Of a stretch of 64,000 nt of DNA, positions 1 to 10,700 are shown in pieces. The notes under the pieces are model-generated. The model searched no databases, had not been told where the DNA came from, and saw only the letters and a list, made by a program, of their open reading frames with translations. The first letter of the stretch is position 1. Each line of letters begins with the position of its first letter. The stretch lies in NCBI RefSeq assembly GCF_019320115.1, contig NC_089593.1, forward strand, positions 10,240,386 through 10,304,385. The letters are read 5' to 3'. Source of the DNA: Miscanthus floridulus (lineage: Eukaryota > Streptophyta > Magnoliopsida > Poales > Poaceae). The position numbers and the translations under genes are program-made.

Positions 1-445
1 TTGGGCACCGCTCCGGGTAAAGATCTTCTTTGGACTCTTTAGTCAAGCACAAACACTCTAGACAATGGATCGCCGAAGACACCATGGACTAGAACCCCAC
101 CCATTGTGTCACTTGTGTGATGAAGTGGAGGAAACCTGCGACCACCTCTTGGTCACGTGTTCCTTAACATTTCAGGTTTGGTGGTTCATCTGTTCCATGT
201 GTTGCTTTCTGTGCCCCAAGGCGACGGATGTGCTTCCCTGCTTGACTTGTGGTATAAGTTGCGGCACAGCTGGAAACCAGACAAGCGACGTGGGCTCGAC
301 TTCTTATTTTCCATGATCACCTAGAGCATTTGGAAGGAGAGGAATGTCATGTGCTTCAGGAAGACATGGACAATGCTCCAATCGTTGCTGCAGGTGATCA
401 AGTACGAAGCTAAGCAATGGATCAGAACTAGGAACGACCATCTAG
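1..445 (+). mobile_element. 3' remnant of an L1-type LINE (zf-RVT region)
   Basis: The plus strand encodes a degraded zinc-binding reverse-transcriptase tail (zf-RVT). A 'PLRVKIFFGLF' stretch is followed by 'HPLCHLCDEVEETCDHLL', giving the CxxC...H spacing of plant L1 LINE C-termini. A second piece (about 250-440) reads like the downstream '...SIWKERNVMCF' segment. Stops and frame changes break the reading frame, so this is a dead fragment that probably continues left of the window. Confidence 0.7.
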
Positions 446-539
446 GTAGTTTGATGATTGCCCAATCTCCTTATAGATTGGCAATTCGATGGTTGTTCAC
501 TTCGCCATAAAGAGTGTGGTTGCAAATTTAGCGCATGGT

Positions 540-760
540 TGGCCACGCTGCTCGCACCCCCTTCACACCCACACGCATGCAGGCAGGCCCAGCACAGCAA
601 GCGGTTGTGGCAGATGGGTCCCACTACAACATGTGGAACACCAGATCTACTTTTACAACATCTAAATGAAACACTTGCAATACACGTCTGAAATAGTTAA
701 AACACTTGCAACATACGTCTGAAACATCAGGAAAACTCGTGTGTAGCCATTGCAAAACAT
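540..760. repeat. TGCAACA-rich dispersed repeat fragment
   Basis: The segment repeats short words such as 'aaacacttgcaacatacgtc' with 'tgaaac' spacers. The same vocabulary recurs at 37000-37510 and 46190-46560. I take it to be the subterminal part of a non-autonomous DNA transposon family common in grasses, possibly Mutator-like. No terminal repeats could be fixed here. Confidence 0.4.
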
Positions 761-764
761 ATGC

Positions 765-1170
765 GAGTTGCTATCGTGCGAGACCTACGAGTACACTCAG
801 ATGAGACATGAGAGTGATTTGTTGACTTTCTTATCGTGTTAGCCTATTAGTCCACTCGAAGGGCATGTGAGAGTGGCGGCTTAGTTCTTATCATGTTAGG
901 GCTATTGGTTCACTGTGGCGAGACATGAGAATGATCGGTTCACTTCCTTTAATGTTAGACCTATTAGTCCACTCAGACGAGCCACGAGAGTGTAGGTTGA
1001 GTTGCTATCGTGCATGACTACGAGTCCACTCAAACAAGACATGAGAGTAATGTCGCCTGTCTTTTTTATTGTGTTAGCCTATTAGTCTACGCGACGACGC
1101 ATGAGAGTGGTGGCTTAGTTCCCATCATGCTAGGGCTAGTGGTTCATCACTCTCTAAAGACATGAGACCG
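765..1170. repeat. Degenerate tandem array of about 60-bp units in a higher-order period near 240 bp
   Basis: Units share the words 'ctattagtccactc', 'gacatgagagtg' and 'gttgctatcgtgc'. The order of sub-units starting near 765 is repeated from about 1003 to 1170, giving a two-level repeat. No coding potential is seen. It looks like a small decayed minisatellite or the internal tandem array of a transposon. Confidence 0.6.
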
Positions 1171-1682
1171 GTCGACGCCCCTTTGTCGGATCCGTCGGGG
1201 AGCCGTTCGATGTGGACACCATGGCTGCGGCGCTCCGTCAGAGAAGGTGTGACTCCAGGCGGACAGCGTCGGAGATGGTGCCTAGAGGATGGTGGCATGA
1301 GCAAAAAAAAAAAAAGGAGGACGGCGGCAGCAGGGACCAATCCTTCCCCTGCCCGTTAGGACTTGGATAAAAATACAGTGGGCAAAAAGAAAAACTGAGC
1401 AAAAAAAAAATGGTCCCTTTGGGCATCGAGGTTCGTGAGTTGCCAGCACGCTATGTTGTTGAGTTCATTTAGAAGACCCATAAAATTTATATGATGTAGT
1501 AGTGGACAGACTTGGCGACAGGCGACCTCGCGATGGGCTGGCCCAGCTAAGCCACGTGAATAAGGCAGACCTTAATTAAAATATATATAAAAAAAACACT
1601 CGCGTTCACCCCAGTTGGGCCGCTCGGCTGTCCTTGCACGCGGGGAGACCGGAGACGGGAGTTTCCAGCCACGATCTCGAGA

Positions 1683-1748
1683 CGCCGTAACACACTCCAT
1701 AATTATAGGATCGGACACCGTAACACACTCCATAATTATAGGATCGTA
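1683..1748. repeat. Direct tandem duplication of about 33 bp
   Basis: The word 'cgtaacacactccataatta' followed by 'taggatcg' occurs twice back to back. It is a recent small tandem duplication with no gene attached. The surrounding 1430-2230 interval holds no gene that I can support. Confidence 0.7.
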
Positions 1749-2267
1749 CTTGCTCTTTCCTGATTTATAGGATCTCTACAATGTGGAATGAACGCAGAAA
1801 CAGATTGATCAAGTCTGTCATGTCCAGAAACAAACTTAATATGTCGTATCTCAAATTTTACAGTGTTTGTAACAAATTTTACAGTGTATATCAAACAATG
1901 ATATGCCGTATGCTCAAGCTCTCTACATTACAACAATATGAAATTTAATCATTATATTTCATTCTTGTAGCTAATGCCATTCAGACACCAGAACTCTGAT
2001 GTTTGGAACAAGCTTCCACAATTAGTCATAGAACAAAGAAGATCGGCATAGCACAAGGATAAGCTCACAATGGGAAGCAGCAAACCAATTGTACTGACAA
2101 TACTGTTTATTGGTCACACTGAAACCTGAATGCACAATAACCACCAGCCTTATGCATGACTTTCCAACTTATATACAAATTTACGAGAGCTAAAGCGACT
2201 TTGTTGATGACATAATATAGTTAAGTGACACTAATCATTGAACCCTGACAAGCATGACTGCATAGGC

Positions 2268-3050
2268 TCAGACCTTCGAGCCATCGACTTCAGCAGCATA
2301 AACCTGGCCATATTCGCCCTTATTGTCATCCTCGTCCAGGTAGTCAGCCCTTGCATTGAGGACCAGCATCTGGCAAACAAGCCAGAAGAGAGAGGCATCA
2401 AGGCCAAGGAAAGCAGCGACACCAAACAGGCCGGTCTTTGCAGTAGGGCACTGGTAATTCATGTCGTGGTGGATGTTCTTGCTGCGGTGAAGTCCCTCGG
2501 TGACGGTTGCCCAGAACAACATTGCAAAAGCCAAGGCTGAGACAAGCCTGATTTCACATAAAGGGAACAGAATCAACAATGTGCATCTTTGTTACTACAA
2601 AGAGACTAAAGAGCAGAAAATAGCACGTGCACATGTACTCATTCAAAAATAGTTATACAATGGCACTAATGGTAACAAAATATTGATAGCTCATACGCCA
2701 AAATTCAAAATCACCAGTGCAAAAAAATCATGATACAACATTTAAGCATGATTATTAGCAAGGATTAACGGAATAAAAATAATTAGTTCAAGGGAAATTC
2801 TAAATTATTAGCATTGATTAACAAACAAGATATAACATAGAAACTGATTTTTTCAGAAATCTGAAACTGAACTAATTTTTTCAGAAAAAAACAAATGAGG
2901 ATTACCTTATTGAAAATTTCTTGTATCTAAGCACTGGTCAATTGGTTGTAGGAGACAGACCTGTCAATGGATAAGCCATGGCTGAACTTATGAGCAGCAA
3001 CGATGAACTTGGCAATGTCAAGGGGACGTTGCCATGGGATGGAACAACAG
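2268..3050 (-). CDS. 3' end of a small membrane-protein gene, DUF1218/Fb34-like (partial)
   Basis: Two exons can be joined on the minus strand. The last exon is 2268-2547, with acceptor AG at 2548-2549 and stop TGA at 2268-2270. The preceding exon ends at 2961 with a consensus CAG/GTCTG donor and starts near 3050. The join keeps frame as '...HGLSID-R-LVSALAFAML...'. The product has two hydrophobic segments ('LVSALAFAMLFWATVTEG' and 'GLFGVAAFLGLDASLFWLVC'), a cysteine between them, and an acidic tail with 'ADYLDEDDNKGEYGQVYAAE'. This layout recalls the C-terminal half of plant DUF1218 (Fb34) proteins, but the family call is from memory and uncertain. No N-terminal exon is found, so it may be a captured or truncated fragment. 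Confidence 0.45.
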
Positions 3051-3317
3051 ACTGGTTGCTGGACTACCAAGAGCCATACCAAAGCATCAGTGTAGAGTAA
3101 TTTAAAATCAAGCTAATATATATGCACACTTATACATCGGATCAACAACAAATACTGCTATACGACCTTCAAAAAAAAAAACAAAAACAAATACTGCTAT
3201 ACAGCCTGTTGGACACATCATTATTCAGATTTAGCCAATAGGCACCAGTGAATTAGTCCCATGAAACCAACATCAAATAGACACTAAGATGTACAAATGA
3301 ATCAAACAATGACCTGA

Positions 3318-3483
3318 TCACAATGCCATTGCTGCTTGCAGTGCAGCAAGCTCATCATTTTCAGCTGTAGCATTCTGTGGAACAGGGCGAGCTAGCTGGT
3401 TGCTTGTTGGCTGGGACATGCTCCAGAAGCTGAGATTCCAACTCAGCTCCCTCCAGTTCTTTAAGTTCTGCTTCCAGTTCATC
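3318..3483 (-). pseudogene. VPS32: VPS32/SNF7 (ESCRT-III) last-exon fragment, frameshifted
   Basis: The minus strand reads 'DELEAELKELEGAELESQLL', then a proline/alanine-rich linker, and, after a frame change, 'ENDELAALQAAMAL' and a stop (TGA at 3318-3320). This is the C-terminal tail of plant VPS32/SNF7, the ESCRT-III subunit that polymerises on endosomal membranes. A splice acceptor (tatAG) sits just before it at 3484-3485. The frame is broken near the 'gctagctcg' stretch (about 3389-3395), probably by a 4-base 'agct' duplication, and the usual linker is shortened. No upstream VPS32 exons are seen, so this is an isolated fragment. Confidence 0.75.
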
Positions 3484-3729
3484 CTATAAGTTTTTTAGTG
3501 CAAAAGGTGCTAAGTGTGTCAAGAAAACTATGCATAAGTTATACCATGAGACTCCTCAACAGTCTATGCCAAGGCTTAAAGCTAATCTCACATAAGTTAT
3601 ACCAAAATCGAGGCATTTCATTGTGTACTAATCGATTATTAAAGAAACTAAAACTGATCACTTGGAAGATTCAAACTTAGAAACAGTATCACACAGAAAG
3701 GAACTGATAACCGTGATTCATCCAAAAAC

Positions 3730-4693
3730 TACAATTTCCCGATTAAAATTGGACTTTATCAAGGTCAGCCTTAAGCCCGTATCTCTTTGCCTTGATAATG
3801 GATGAGGTTACCAGGAACATACAAGAGGATATCCCTTGGTGTATGTTATTCGTTGATGATATAGTGTTAGTGGACGAAAGTCAGGCGGGAGTAAATAGGA
3901 AACTAGAGTTATGGCGGCAAACCCTTGAGTCTAAAGGTTTTAGATTGAGCAGAACTAAAACCGAATACATAAGATGCGACTTTAGCGGAGTTGTACAGGA
4001 GGAGGGAGATGTGAGTTTGGAAGGTCAAGTAGTGCCTAAGAAGAATACCTTTAGGTATCTGGGATCGATGCTACAGAGGAATGAATATATTGATGCGGAC
4101 GTTAGCCATAGAATCAAAGCAGGGTGGATCAAGTGGCGACAAGCTTCTGCCATTCTCTATGACAAGAGGGTACCACAAAAGCTAAAAGGCAAGTTCTATA
4201 GAACGGCGATTAGACCGGCTATGTTGTATGGAGCAGAATGTTGACCTACAAAGATTCGACATGTTCAACAACTGAGTGTTGTAGAAATACGTATGTTGCG
4301 ATGGATTTACGGTCACACAAGAATGGATCGAGTTCGGAACGATTATATACGTGATCGCCTAGAAGTAGCACCAATTGAAGAAAAGCTTGTCCAACATCGG
4401 TTGAGGTGGTTTGGCCATATCCAAAGGAGACCTCCAGAGACACCAGTGCATTGTGGAGTCCTAAGCCAAGCTAATAATATGAGGAGAGGTAGAGAAAGAC
4501 CGAAATTGACATGGGAGAGGCAATAAAAAGATATTTGAAAGCTTAGGATATACCTAGAGATCTATGTTTGAATAAGAGTGCTTGAAAAGCAGCTATTGAA
4601 GTGCCTGAACCGTAATTTGGGGCTCTTGGTGGGTTTCAACTCTAGCCTACCCCAACTTGCTTGGGACTGAAAGGCTATGTTGTTGTTGTTGTC
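3730..4693 (+). mobile_element. 5'-truncated RTE-type LINE (reverse transcriptase remnant)
   Basis: The plus strand encodes the palm and thumb of a non-LTR reverse transcriptase ('[20 protein letters not shown]', then '[12 protein letters not shown]') and the distal 'RLRWFGHIQRRP' region, ending in a (TTG)n tail at about 4678-4693. The (TTG)n 3' end and the lack of a zf-RVT domain point to the RTE clade. It is a truncated sister of the longer copy at 56563-59863, with the match starting near 3735. The catalytic F-A-D-D box reads F-V-D-D here, and there is a stop at 4242-4244, so the copy is dead. Confidence 0.85.
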
Positions 4694-5196
4694 ACGTCAC
4701 AATAATTCAACTCTTTTTCGTAAATAGACTGCAATTACTCATAGGCAATCTAGACACACCTTTTTGACTCACAGGCAATTCAACAAGCACCTAGAGAGCA
4801 CCATGATACGTCACATCACCAGCGAAGTACAAAGAGAAGACGCACCTTTCTAGAAGGACCACACAGAGCCAGAAGAATGGGGCATGGCCTGAACGCCGGA
4901 CCTACTGAGCGTGTGACGACATGCTCCTCCTGGTCCGCCGGCGAGGCTGCTGCTGCCTGCTGGCGTCTTCGCCTCTTGGGGGCTCGCCGGCTCGGCGCCT
5001 TGGCCGCCTTGGCGCAGCCGCGCGGGGACACCCGCCGCCGCTCGCTCCTCGCTGGCTGCCGGCGTAGAGACTAGGGAGTAGGGACGCCGGGACGCCGGGA
5101 CGGAGAGGCAGGGAGCACGGTTTGGAGCGCCGCCGCCGAGCCCGAGCGCGGAGCGCGTTTCGTTCTCTGCCTCTGGTGTGCGCGGTGCTTAGACCC
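4694..5196. other. No gene recognised; GC-rich stretch at about 4870-5190
   Basis: The interval starts AT-rich and turns strongly GC-rich. Open frames on both strands give only arginine/alanine-rich low-complexity translations without a recognisable domain. It abuts the hAT remnant to the right and may be part of that element. Confidence 0.4.
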
Positions 5197-5197
5197 A

Positions 5198-5700
5198 GTG
5201 GCGGAGCCAGGAGTTTGCAGTTGGGTACACCACATATAAAAATTTTCGAAGCAAATATACAATATAATAGACGATAATTTATAATGGCCATAACAAATCC
5301 ATAATAATAACCAGAGTACAAGTTCTAAACATAATGCCATTGTCTCTAATAATTAAGGAATATTATAAAATAGTAAAGGCTACTAAAATATAACTATACG
5401 ATCCCCTTGTTGGAAGAGATTGATGATATTTTTTTCTACACTATACTTAAGCCATTTATGTTCCTTAAACCAAACAGGCCCCAACTCAATATATCTCCTA
5501 ACTCTATCCTGGTCATTGACAACAAACCTTGAGATGGGAATCCGCTTCCTAGGATCATGATCAAGCGCTTCCAAATCTGCAACCTCACCCTCTTTATCAG
5601 CTGCATAAATATGCTAACATCCTTTTCTTCTTCGTTTACATTACAAGAATTAAGAATACAATAAAAAAAATTAGAAAAAGAATTTCTTTTCAATGTTTCA
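5198..5700 (-). mobile_element. hAT-type transposon remnant with TTF zinc-finger fragment
   Basis: Near 5200 the motif 'cagtggcggagccagg' is typical of terminal sequence of Tip100-like hAT elements. On the minus strand 5383-5620 reads 'ADKEGEVADLEALDHDPRKR', then 'IPISRF', 'VNDQDRVRRYIELGP'. This resembles the TTF-type N-terminal region of plant hAT transposases annotated as zinc finger MYM-type 1-like. The following catalytic domain is absent, so it is a short remnant. Confidence 0.55.
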
Positions 5701-6178
5701 CTGAGGAGTGAATCTAGGGTGTTCTGGTCTGCTCACCATGCTTGAAGCCACTGAGCCGCCGAGGGGTAGCTAGGGAGGGCCGGTAGGCCGGACACGGACG
5801 CCGGAGGGTGCTGCAGAGTAGAAGGGGCACCGCCGGGCTGTCGGTGGCCGGCTCCTTCGCGCTGGGAGGAGGCAGCAGCCAGCAGGGAAAGGGGCAGGGG
5901 ACGAGTCGGCTAGACGCCAGAGTGGGGGAGGTGTGAACCTCGGCGCGGGTGGAGGTTAGAGGGTGAACCACGGCGCTAGCGGCCGGCCGCGTTCCGCTTC
6001 CGGCTCGGAGCAGAGGAAATCGCGACGTAGGGAATGGACGGGACACGGGAGTCACGGCCTCACGGGACGGACGGGAATGGATGGTTTCTGCCTTTCTGGG
6101 CTTGGTTCCTTCGTGGGCTGCCGTAATTGGTCGCTTTACTGGGCCTACGAGCCATTGCAGAATACCACGTGAATGCAT
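5701..6178. other. GC-rich stretch, no gene supported
   Basis: Both strands are open for over 150 codons but translate to proline, serine and arginine-rich low-complexity sequence. Open frames here follow from base composition. It may belong to the neighbouring hAT remnant. Confidence 0.35.
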
Positions 6179-6471
6179 CCTACTATCCTGTAGCTGGCTA
6201 GCTACAGAATAACTTATTCTGTAGCCACTTTGAGTTACGATAATTACTATGTTAATTTACGAGATTATAGTAACTCCTTACTAAGTGGTTTAATATAATG
6301 TTATGGTAAATATCCCTATGTGTTATAGTAACCCAACTATCGTAAATATGTATTGACATTACGATAAATTAGTATATAAAATTATAGTAAATGGAGGTGG
6401 CTACAGAATAACTTATTTTGTAGTCGGCTAGTGAATAGCCTCTCCCTCTATATATATATATATATATATAT
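6179..6471 (+). mobile_element. Micron-like MITE with a (TA)n flank
   Basis: The element starts 'ctactatcctgtagctggct' and ends 'tgaatagcctctcc', followed by a (TA)n tract at about 6448-6471. Inside, 'ctacagaataacttattctg' recurs near both ends. It matches copies at 16811-17076 and, inverted, 17436-17702. The layout fits the micron class of short grass elements found inside TA microsatellites. The left TA flank is missing here. Confidence 0.65.
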
Positions 6472-7639
6472 ACGTTTATTTTTTCTCTCAAATCTTGGGT
6501 ATGCCAAGGAATACAGGGGCATACCCTGCCGCCGCCCATGCCTAAAGGCCAAAATGGGCCAGAAAATGGGCCATTTCTCAGACGTCCAGAGGGCCCAGCA
6601 GGCAGCAGGGCACCTTCTTCAACCTCCTGGCTCGCATCGGACCTGCACGGCTGCGCTCGCACTTCGATGGACGCCGTCGCCGGGCAGAGAACAGGGTAGT
6701 AGTGGTGCTTGCCGGAGGGGACCTAGGGCGGCCGCCGGAGCTCGCCCTATAGGTCGGTCCGCCTGGAGGATGGCGGTGGATGGATGGATGGCGTGGCGGA
6801 TGGACGACGGCAGAGCTAGGAAGAAAATATTCATCTAACTATACTAATTGAATTATCTAACCCAACTATACCACTCAACAAGATATTCATCAAACTATAG
6901 TTCTTGAATCATACACCCCAACTATACCACTCAAAACATTACGATTTTATTATGAATTTACCCTTTTACCCTTGATTAAATAAAAGAACTACGAAAAAGA
7001 AATTATCACTCCTTTATTTGGAGTCCTAATCCCCTCAATTGCGGAGGCGATGAGAGGCGTTGTGTGCATATGGGCCCACCGACCATAGACACATCTATCG
7101 CCTCTCTCTCATCGCCTCTCATCGCTTTCTGCCTTCCTAACCGTCGGATCGTTTGACGTGAGCCGTCGAAATCCCCCCCCAACCATTCTAAAAAATTTCA
7201 TAAACTAAACATGGGCTAATTATGAGCTAATGGGATGTAACCACCGATTAATCTCCATTAAGCACTTATTATTAGCTCATATTTAGCCCTCTCCTGTTTA
7301 GCATGCAAACAGATCAGCTATTTGTTAGCCCATTGATCCAAATTCCAAATACCCCCATATTTGTCTCGCCTGCGATTGTCGTTCCTCGGCGCCGCTGGCC
7401 GTCCATTTCCATGTTTCTCTTTCTCTCTGTGGCGATGACGCAACGCATGACGCGATTGCTTTGGCGCGGCATGGGTCACCCAAACCATCGCAACGCCGGC
7501 GCAGTGCAGCACCATTTGGCTTCTTCCTTCGATCCAGTAGCCGTCGTCGTCGTCTTCTTCTTGGCGATCTTGACGCGGTATACATACAGTTGTACATGTC
7601 TATCAGCTGGAAACTCAACACCACAATATTTTTCTCTTT
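6472..7639. other. Upstream region of the ZIFL gene; no separate gene supported
   Basis: The interval holds a GC-rich stretch (6500-6830), a near-repeat of 'aactataccactcaa' words (6840-6950), and short inverted words ('gaggcgatgagagg' and 'cctctcatcgcctctc') at 7040-7130 suggesting a foldback MITE. The last 300 bases lead into the transporter gene and may carry its promoter. Confidence 0.4.
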
Positions 7640-7650
7640 GTATGTATAAA
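7638..7650 (+). promoter_or_regulatory. Candidate TATA box for the ZIFL transporter
   Basis: The sequence 'tgtatgtataaaaaagag' lies about 90 bases before the start codon at 7736 and is followed by a pyrimidine-rich stretch that suits a transcription start. This is a position and sequence argument only. Confidence 0.4.
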
Positions 7651-7735
7651 AAAGAGGGTGTAACAGCACGTCCTCCTCTTCTTGTTCTGTGAGCAAAAAG
7701 CTCGTCAGAGTTGAGGATTGCATTTGTGGCCGCCA

Positions 7736-10700
7736 ATGGAGGAGAGCAGCAGTTCGCCGTTGCTGGGGAAGAAGTACCATCCGGGGTGTCCGGGCTGCGC
7801 TTACGACCAGAAGAAGGACCTCCAGGAGGGGATGCCATACAAGGAGTTCTTGTACGTCTGGATCATCTGCCTCTCTACTGGTATGGATTGGAATTCTGCC
7901 TCCCAACCTGCTTGGATTTTCTCCTAATAAGATGATAACGGAAAAAATATTCTGGCTTGTATATCTCTTGATATTGTAGGAAAGTTTTTTTTTCCTTTTC
8001 ACGGTCAAAAGTTCAGAGGAATTGGGTGGTTATTAGACATTCAGATGTACCAGATCGTCGAGGAAAAGGTTATTTTTTTCTTGAAATCACAGGAGAGCTG
8101 CGCTTCGTTATATTAAGAAGAAAATACGGGATAAGAACCCAAACACCCACATACAAACACACTCTACACACGCCAAACTAAAGATTTAGAATACATTCTC
8201 GTCTGCTAAATTAACATAAAAAGACGACCACAAAAAACCAAACAACCAGGCCACTCTAAGGCAAAGGTGCCGGTGTAGTCAAGGAAGAGAGGCTTCGTGC
8301 GCCTGCTATCTCCCAAAGACGTCGTTCCTCGCTGGTAGCATTAAGAGCCCTTGCAATGCTAGGAGCAGCTCCGTCAAAAACATAAGAATTGCGGTGAGTC
8401 CAAAGAACCCAAGTACCTAGTACAACTAGAGAATTGAGACCTTTCTTTTGTTGTTCCGGAGCAGCATGCCATAATCTGTCCCACCAATCATCGAACACCA
8501 CATCAGTTGCTTGAGGAGCAAATTGCTGCAACCCAACCTGACATAGCAGGGAATACCAGTCAGCCTGTTCGGTTGGTTGGTTCGTATCGTTGCTGGTTCG
8601 TGAAGAAGTACTGTTGGCTGGTTTGTGTAAGAGAAAAATACTGTTTCGGCTAGAAATTTACGATCGTTTACGACAAGCCACAGCCAAACGAACAGGCTGA
8701 GTATTGCCTTGCAAAGGGACATGATACTAGAAGATGATTAATTGTCTCTTGCTCCTGATCACACAAAATACAACGTTCCGGACAGGGCAGACCTCGACGG
8801 GCAAGATGATCAGTTGTCCAACATTTGTAATGTTTGACTAACCATAAGAAGAACTTGCATTTTCCGGGGGGCCCAGGTCTTCCAAATCCGTTCCCAAGGT
8901 CTAAATAGAGTTGATCTTTGAAAGAGATGTTCATAAGCAGATTTTGCTGAGTACTGTCCTGGGGGGCGTAGGCGCCATATATGAACGTCCTCCATTTCAG
9001 GCTTTAAAGAGAAGTCTGTGAGAAGATCCCAAAGATCAAGATACTCTACTAGTTTTCCAATCGATGAAGCTCCTCTTATATCCGAAATCCAGATGTGTTC
9101 AGTAAGAGCTTCCGCTACCGTACGTTTCTTGATAGTTTTCTTAGCCACCAAAGAACGCAAATGAGGGGCGACTTCTATAATGCGTTGTCCATGCAACCAC
9201 CTATCTTCCCAAAAGAGTGTGCGAGTACCATCCCCTACTTCAGTGATTATGGCCATTGCAAAGAAGGCTCTAACCTGCTCTGGCACCTGAATCGGAAACA
9301 TGCTCCATGACCGATGGGGCTCAGTTTTATGCAGCCATAGCCAACGCATTCGAAGTGCCCATCCCATGTTCTTCAAATCTGAAATGCCTAGCCCTCCTAG
9401 CTCTCGAGGGCGCATCACCTTGCCCCAAGCTACTAGGCAGTGTCCTCCTCTTGTCTCTTTCCTTCCTCGCCATAGAAACCCTCTTCTGATTTTGTCTATT
9501 GCCTTTATGGCCCACTGCGGTAAGTCTACTGCCATTATCAGATAAATGAGCATGACAGTCATCACATACTGTACTTGTATTGCTTGTCCCGCCCGGCTCA
9601 AAAGATCATCTTTCCATCCAGGCATCTAGTCGACGATCCGATCAATAATACACTGAGTCTGAGCCTTAGTGAGCTTCTTTAAAGAGAGGGGCAAACCAAG
9701 ATATCGGCAAGGAAACTCTGAAACTTCACATGGAAGGGCATGTTGAACTACCTAACACTAGTAGAGAAACGACATTTGATCCACTTCGAAATTTGGTTTT
9801 AGTCCCGGTATTTTTCGTGCCCGGGACTAGAGAAACCTTTAGTACCGGTTGGTAGCTCCAACCGGGACTAAAGATCCTGCCCAACGGCTACTGCGGCAGG
9901 CTTTTGCTGCAGGGGACCTTTAGTCCCGGTTGGAGCTACCAACCGGGACTAAAGGTTAACTTTTACTCCCGATTGGTTCCTCCAACCGGGAGTAAAAGTC
10001 TACTCCCGGCTAGAGGCTCCGTCCGAGACTAGAAAGGGACCTTTAGTCTCGGTTGCTGTCTCCAACCGGGACTAAAGGTCTCCAACCGATTGAGCTCTGT
10101 GGAGTGCCGGCCGTGTGACGGCTCAGAGCGAGTATTATTATTAACTAGTCACCCACAGTAGTGTTGTTGATCGAGAGGTGCGTGTGTATGTTCTTTCCCG
10201 CGGTCGGCCGGGAGCGAGCTGGGCGTACGTGTACGGGAGCGAGTCGATCAAGACACTAGTATGTAGGAGTAGCTGCTACACTAGCTAGCTAGCTAGCTAG
10301 CTGTTCACTGTCAGTACGTGTAAGCCAACAAAACAGTCGTCTCTCTGCTAGGATCAGCCTAGATGGGCCGGCTCGACCTGAAGCCCACACATAGGAGAGA
10401 GCATATACTAGAATGGAGCGGCCCAGTACGCAATATGCTGGAATTGCTAGCCAGTCCCACCTATTAACACCACCTCGCTTGCTCAGAAGAGTGAAAGCTA
10501 ACTTAAAAGCTCAGCTCTCGAACCATGCAGCACGAACTTGAACAGGATCTGCTCTATAGGATTGTACCGCTGATCTTTGACTAAAGGTCCTTCATACTAT
10601 AGTTTATACAAAATGTTGAACATTAATGCGAATTCAAAAACCAAAACGAATCATCAATTGAAAATAGAAATAGAAACAAAAAAAAAAGAAAACCTTTAGT

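Noticed and set aside
7325..8008. 227-codon frame on the minus strand
   Set aside because: It is antisense to the promoter and first exon of the ZIFL gene and has no recognisable domain.
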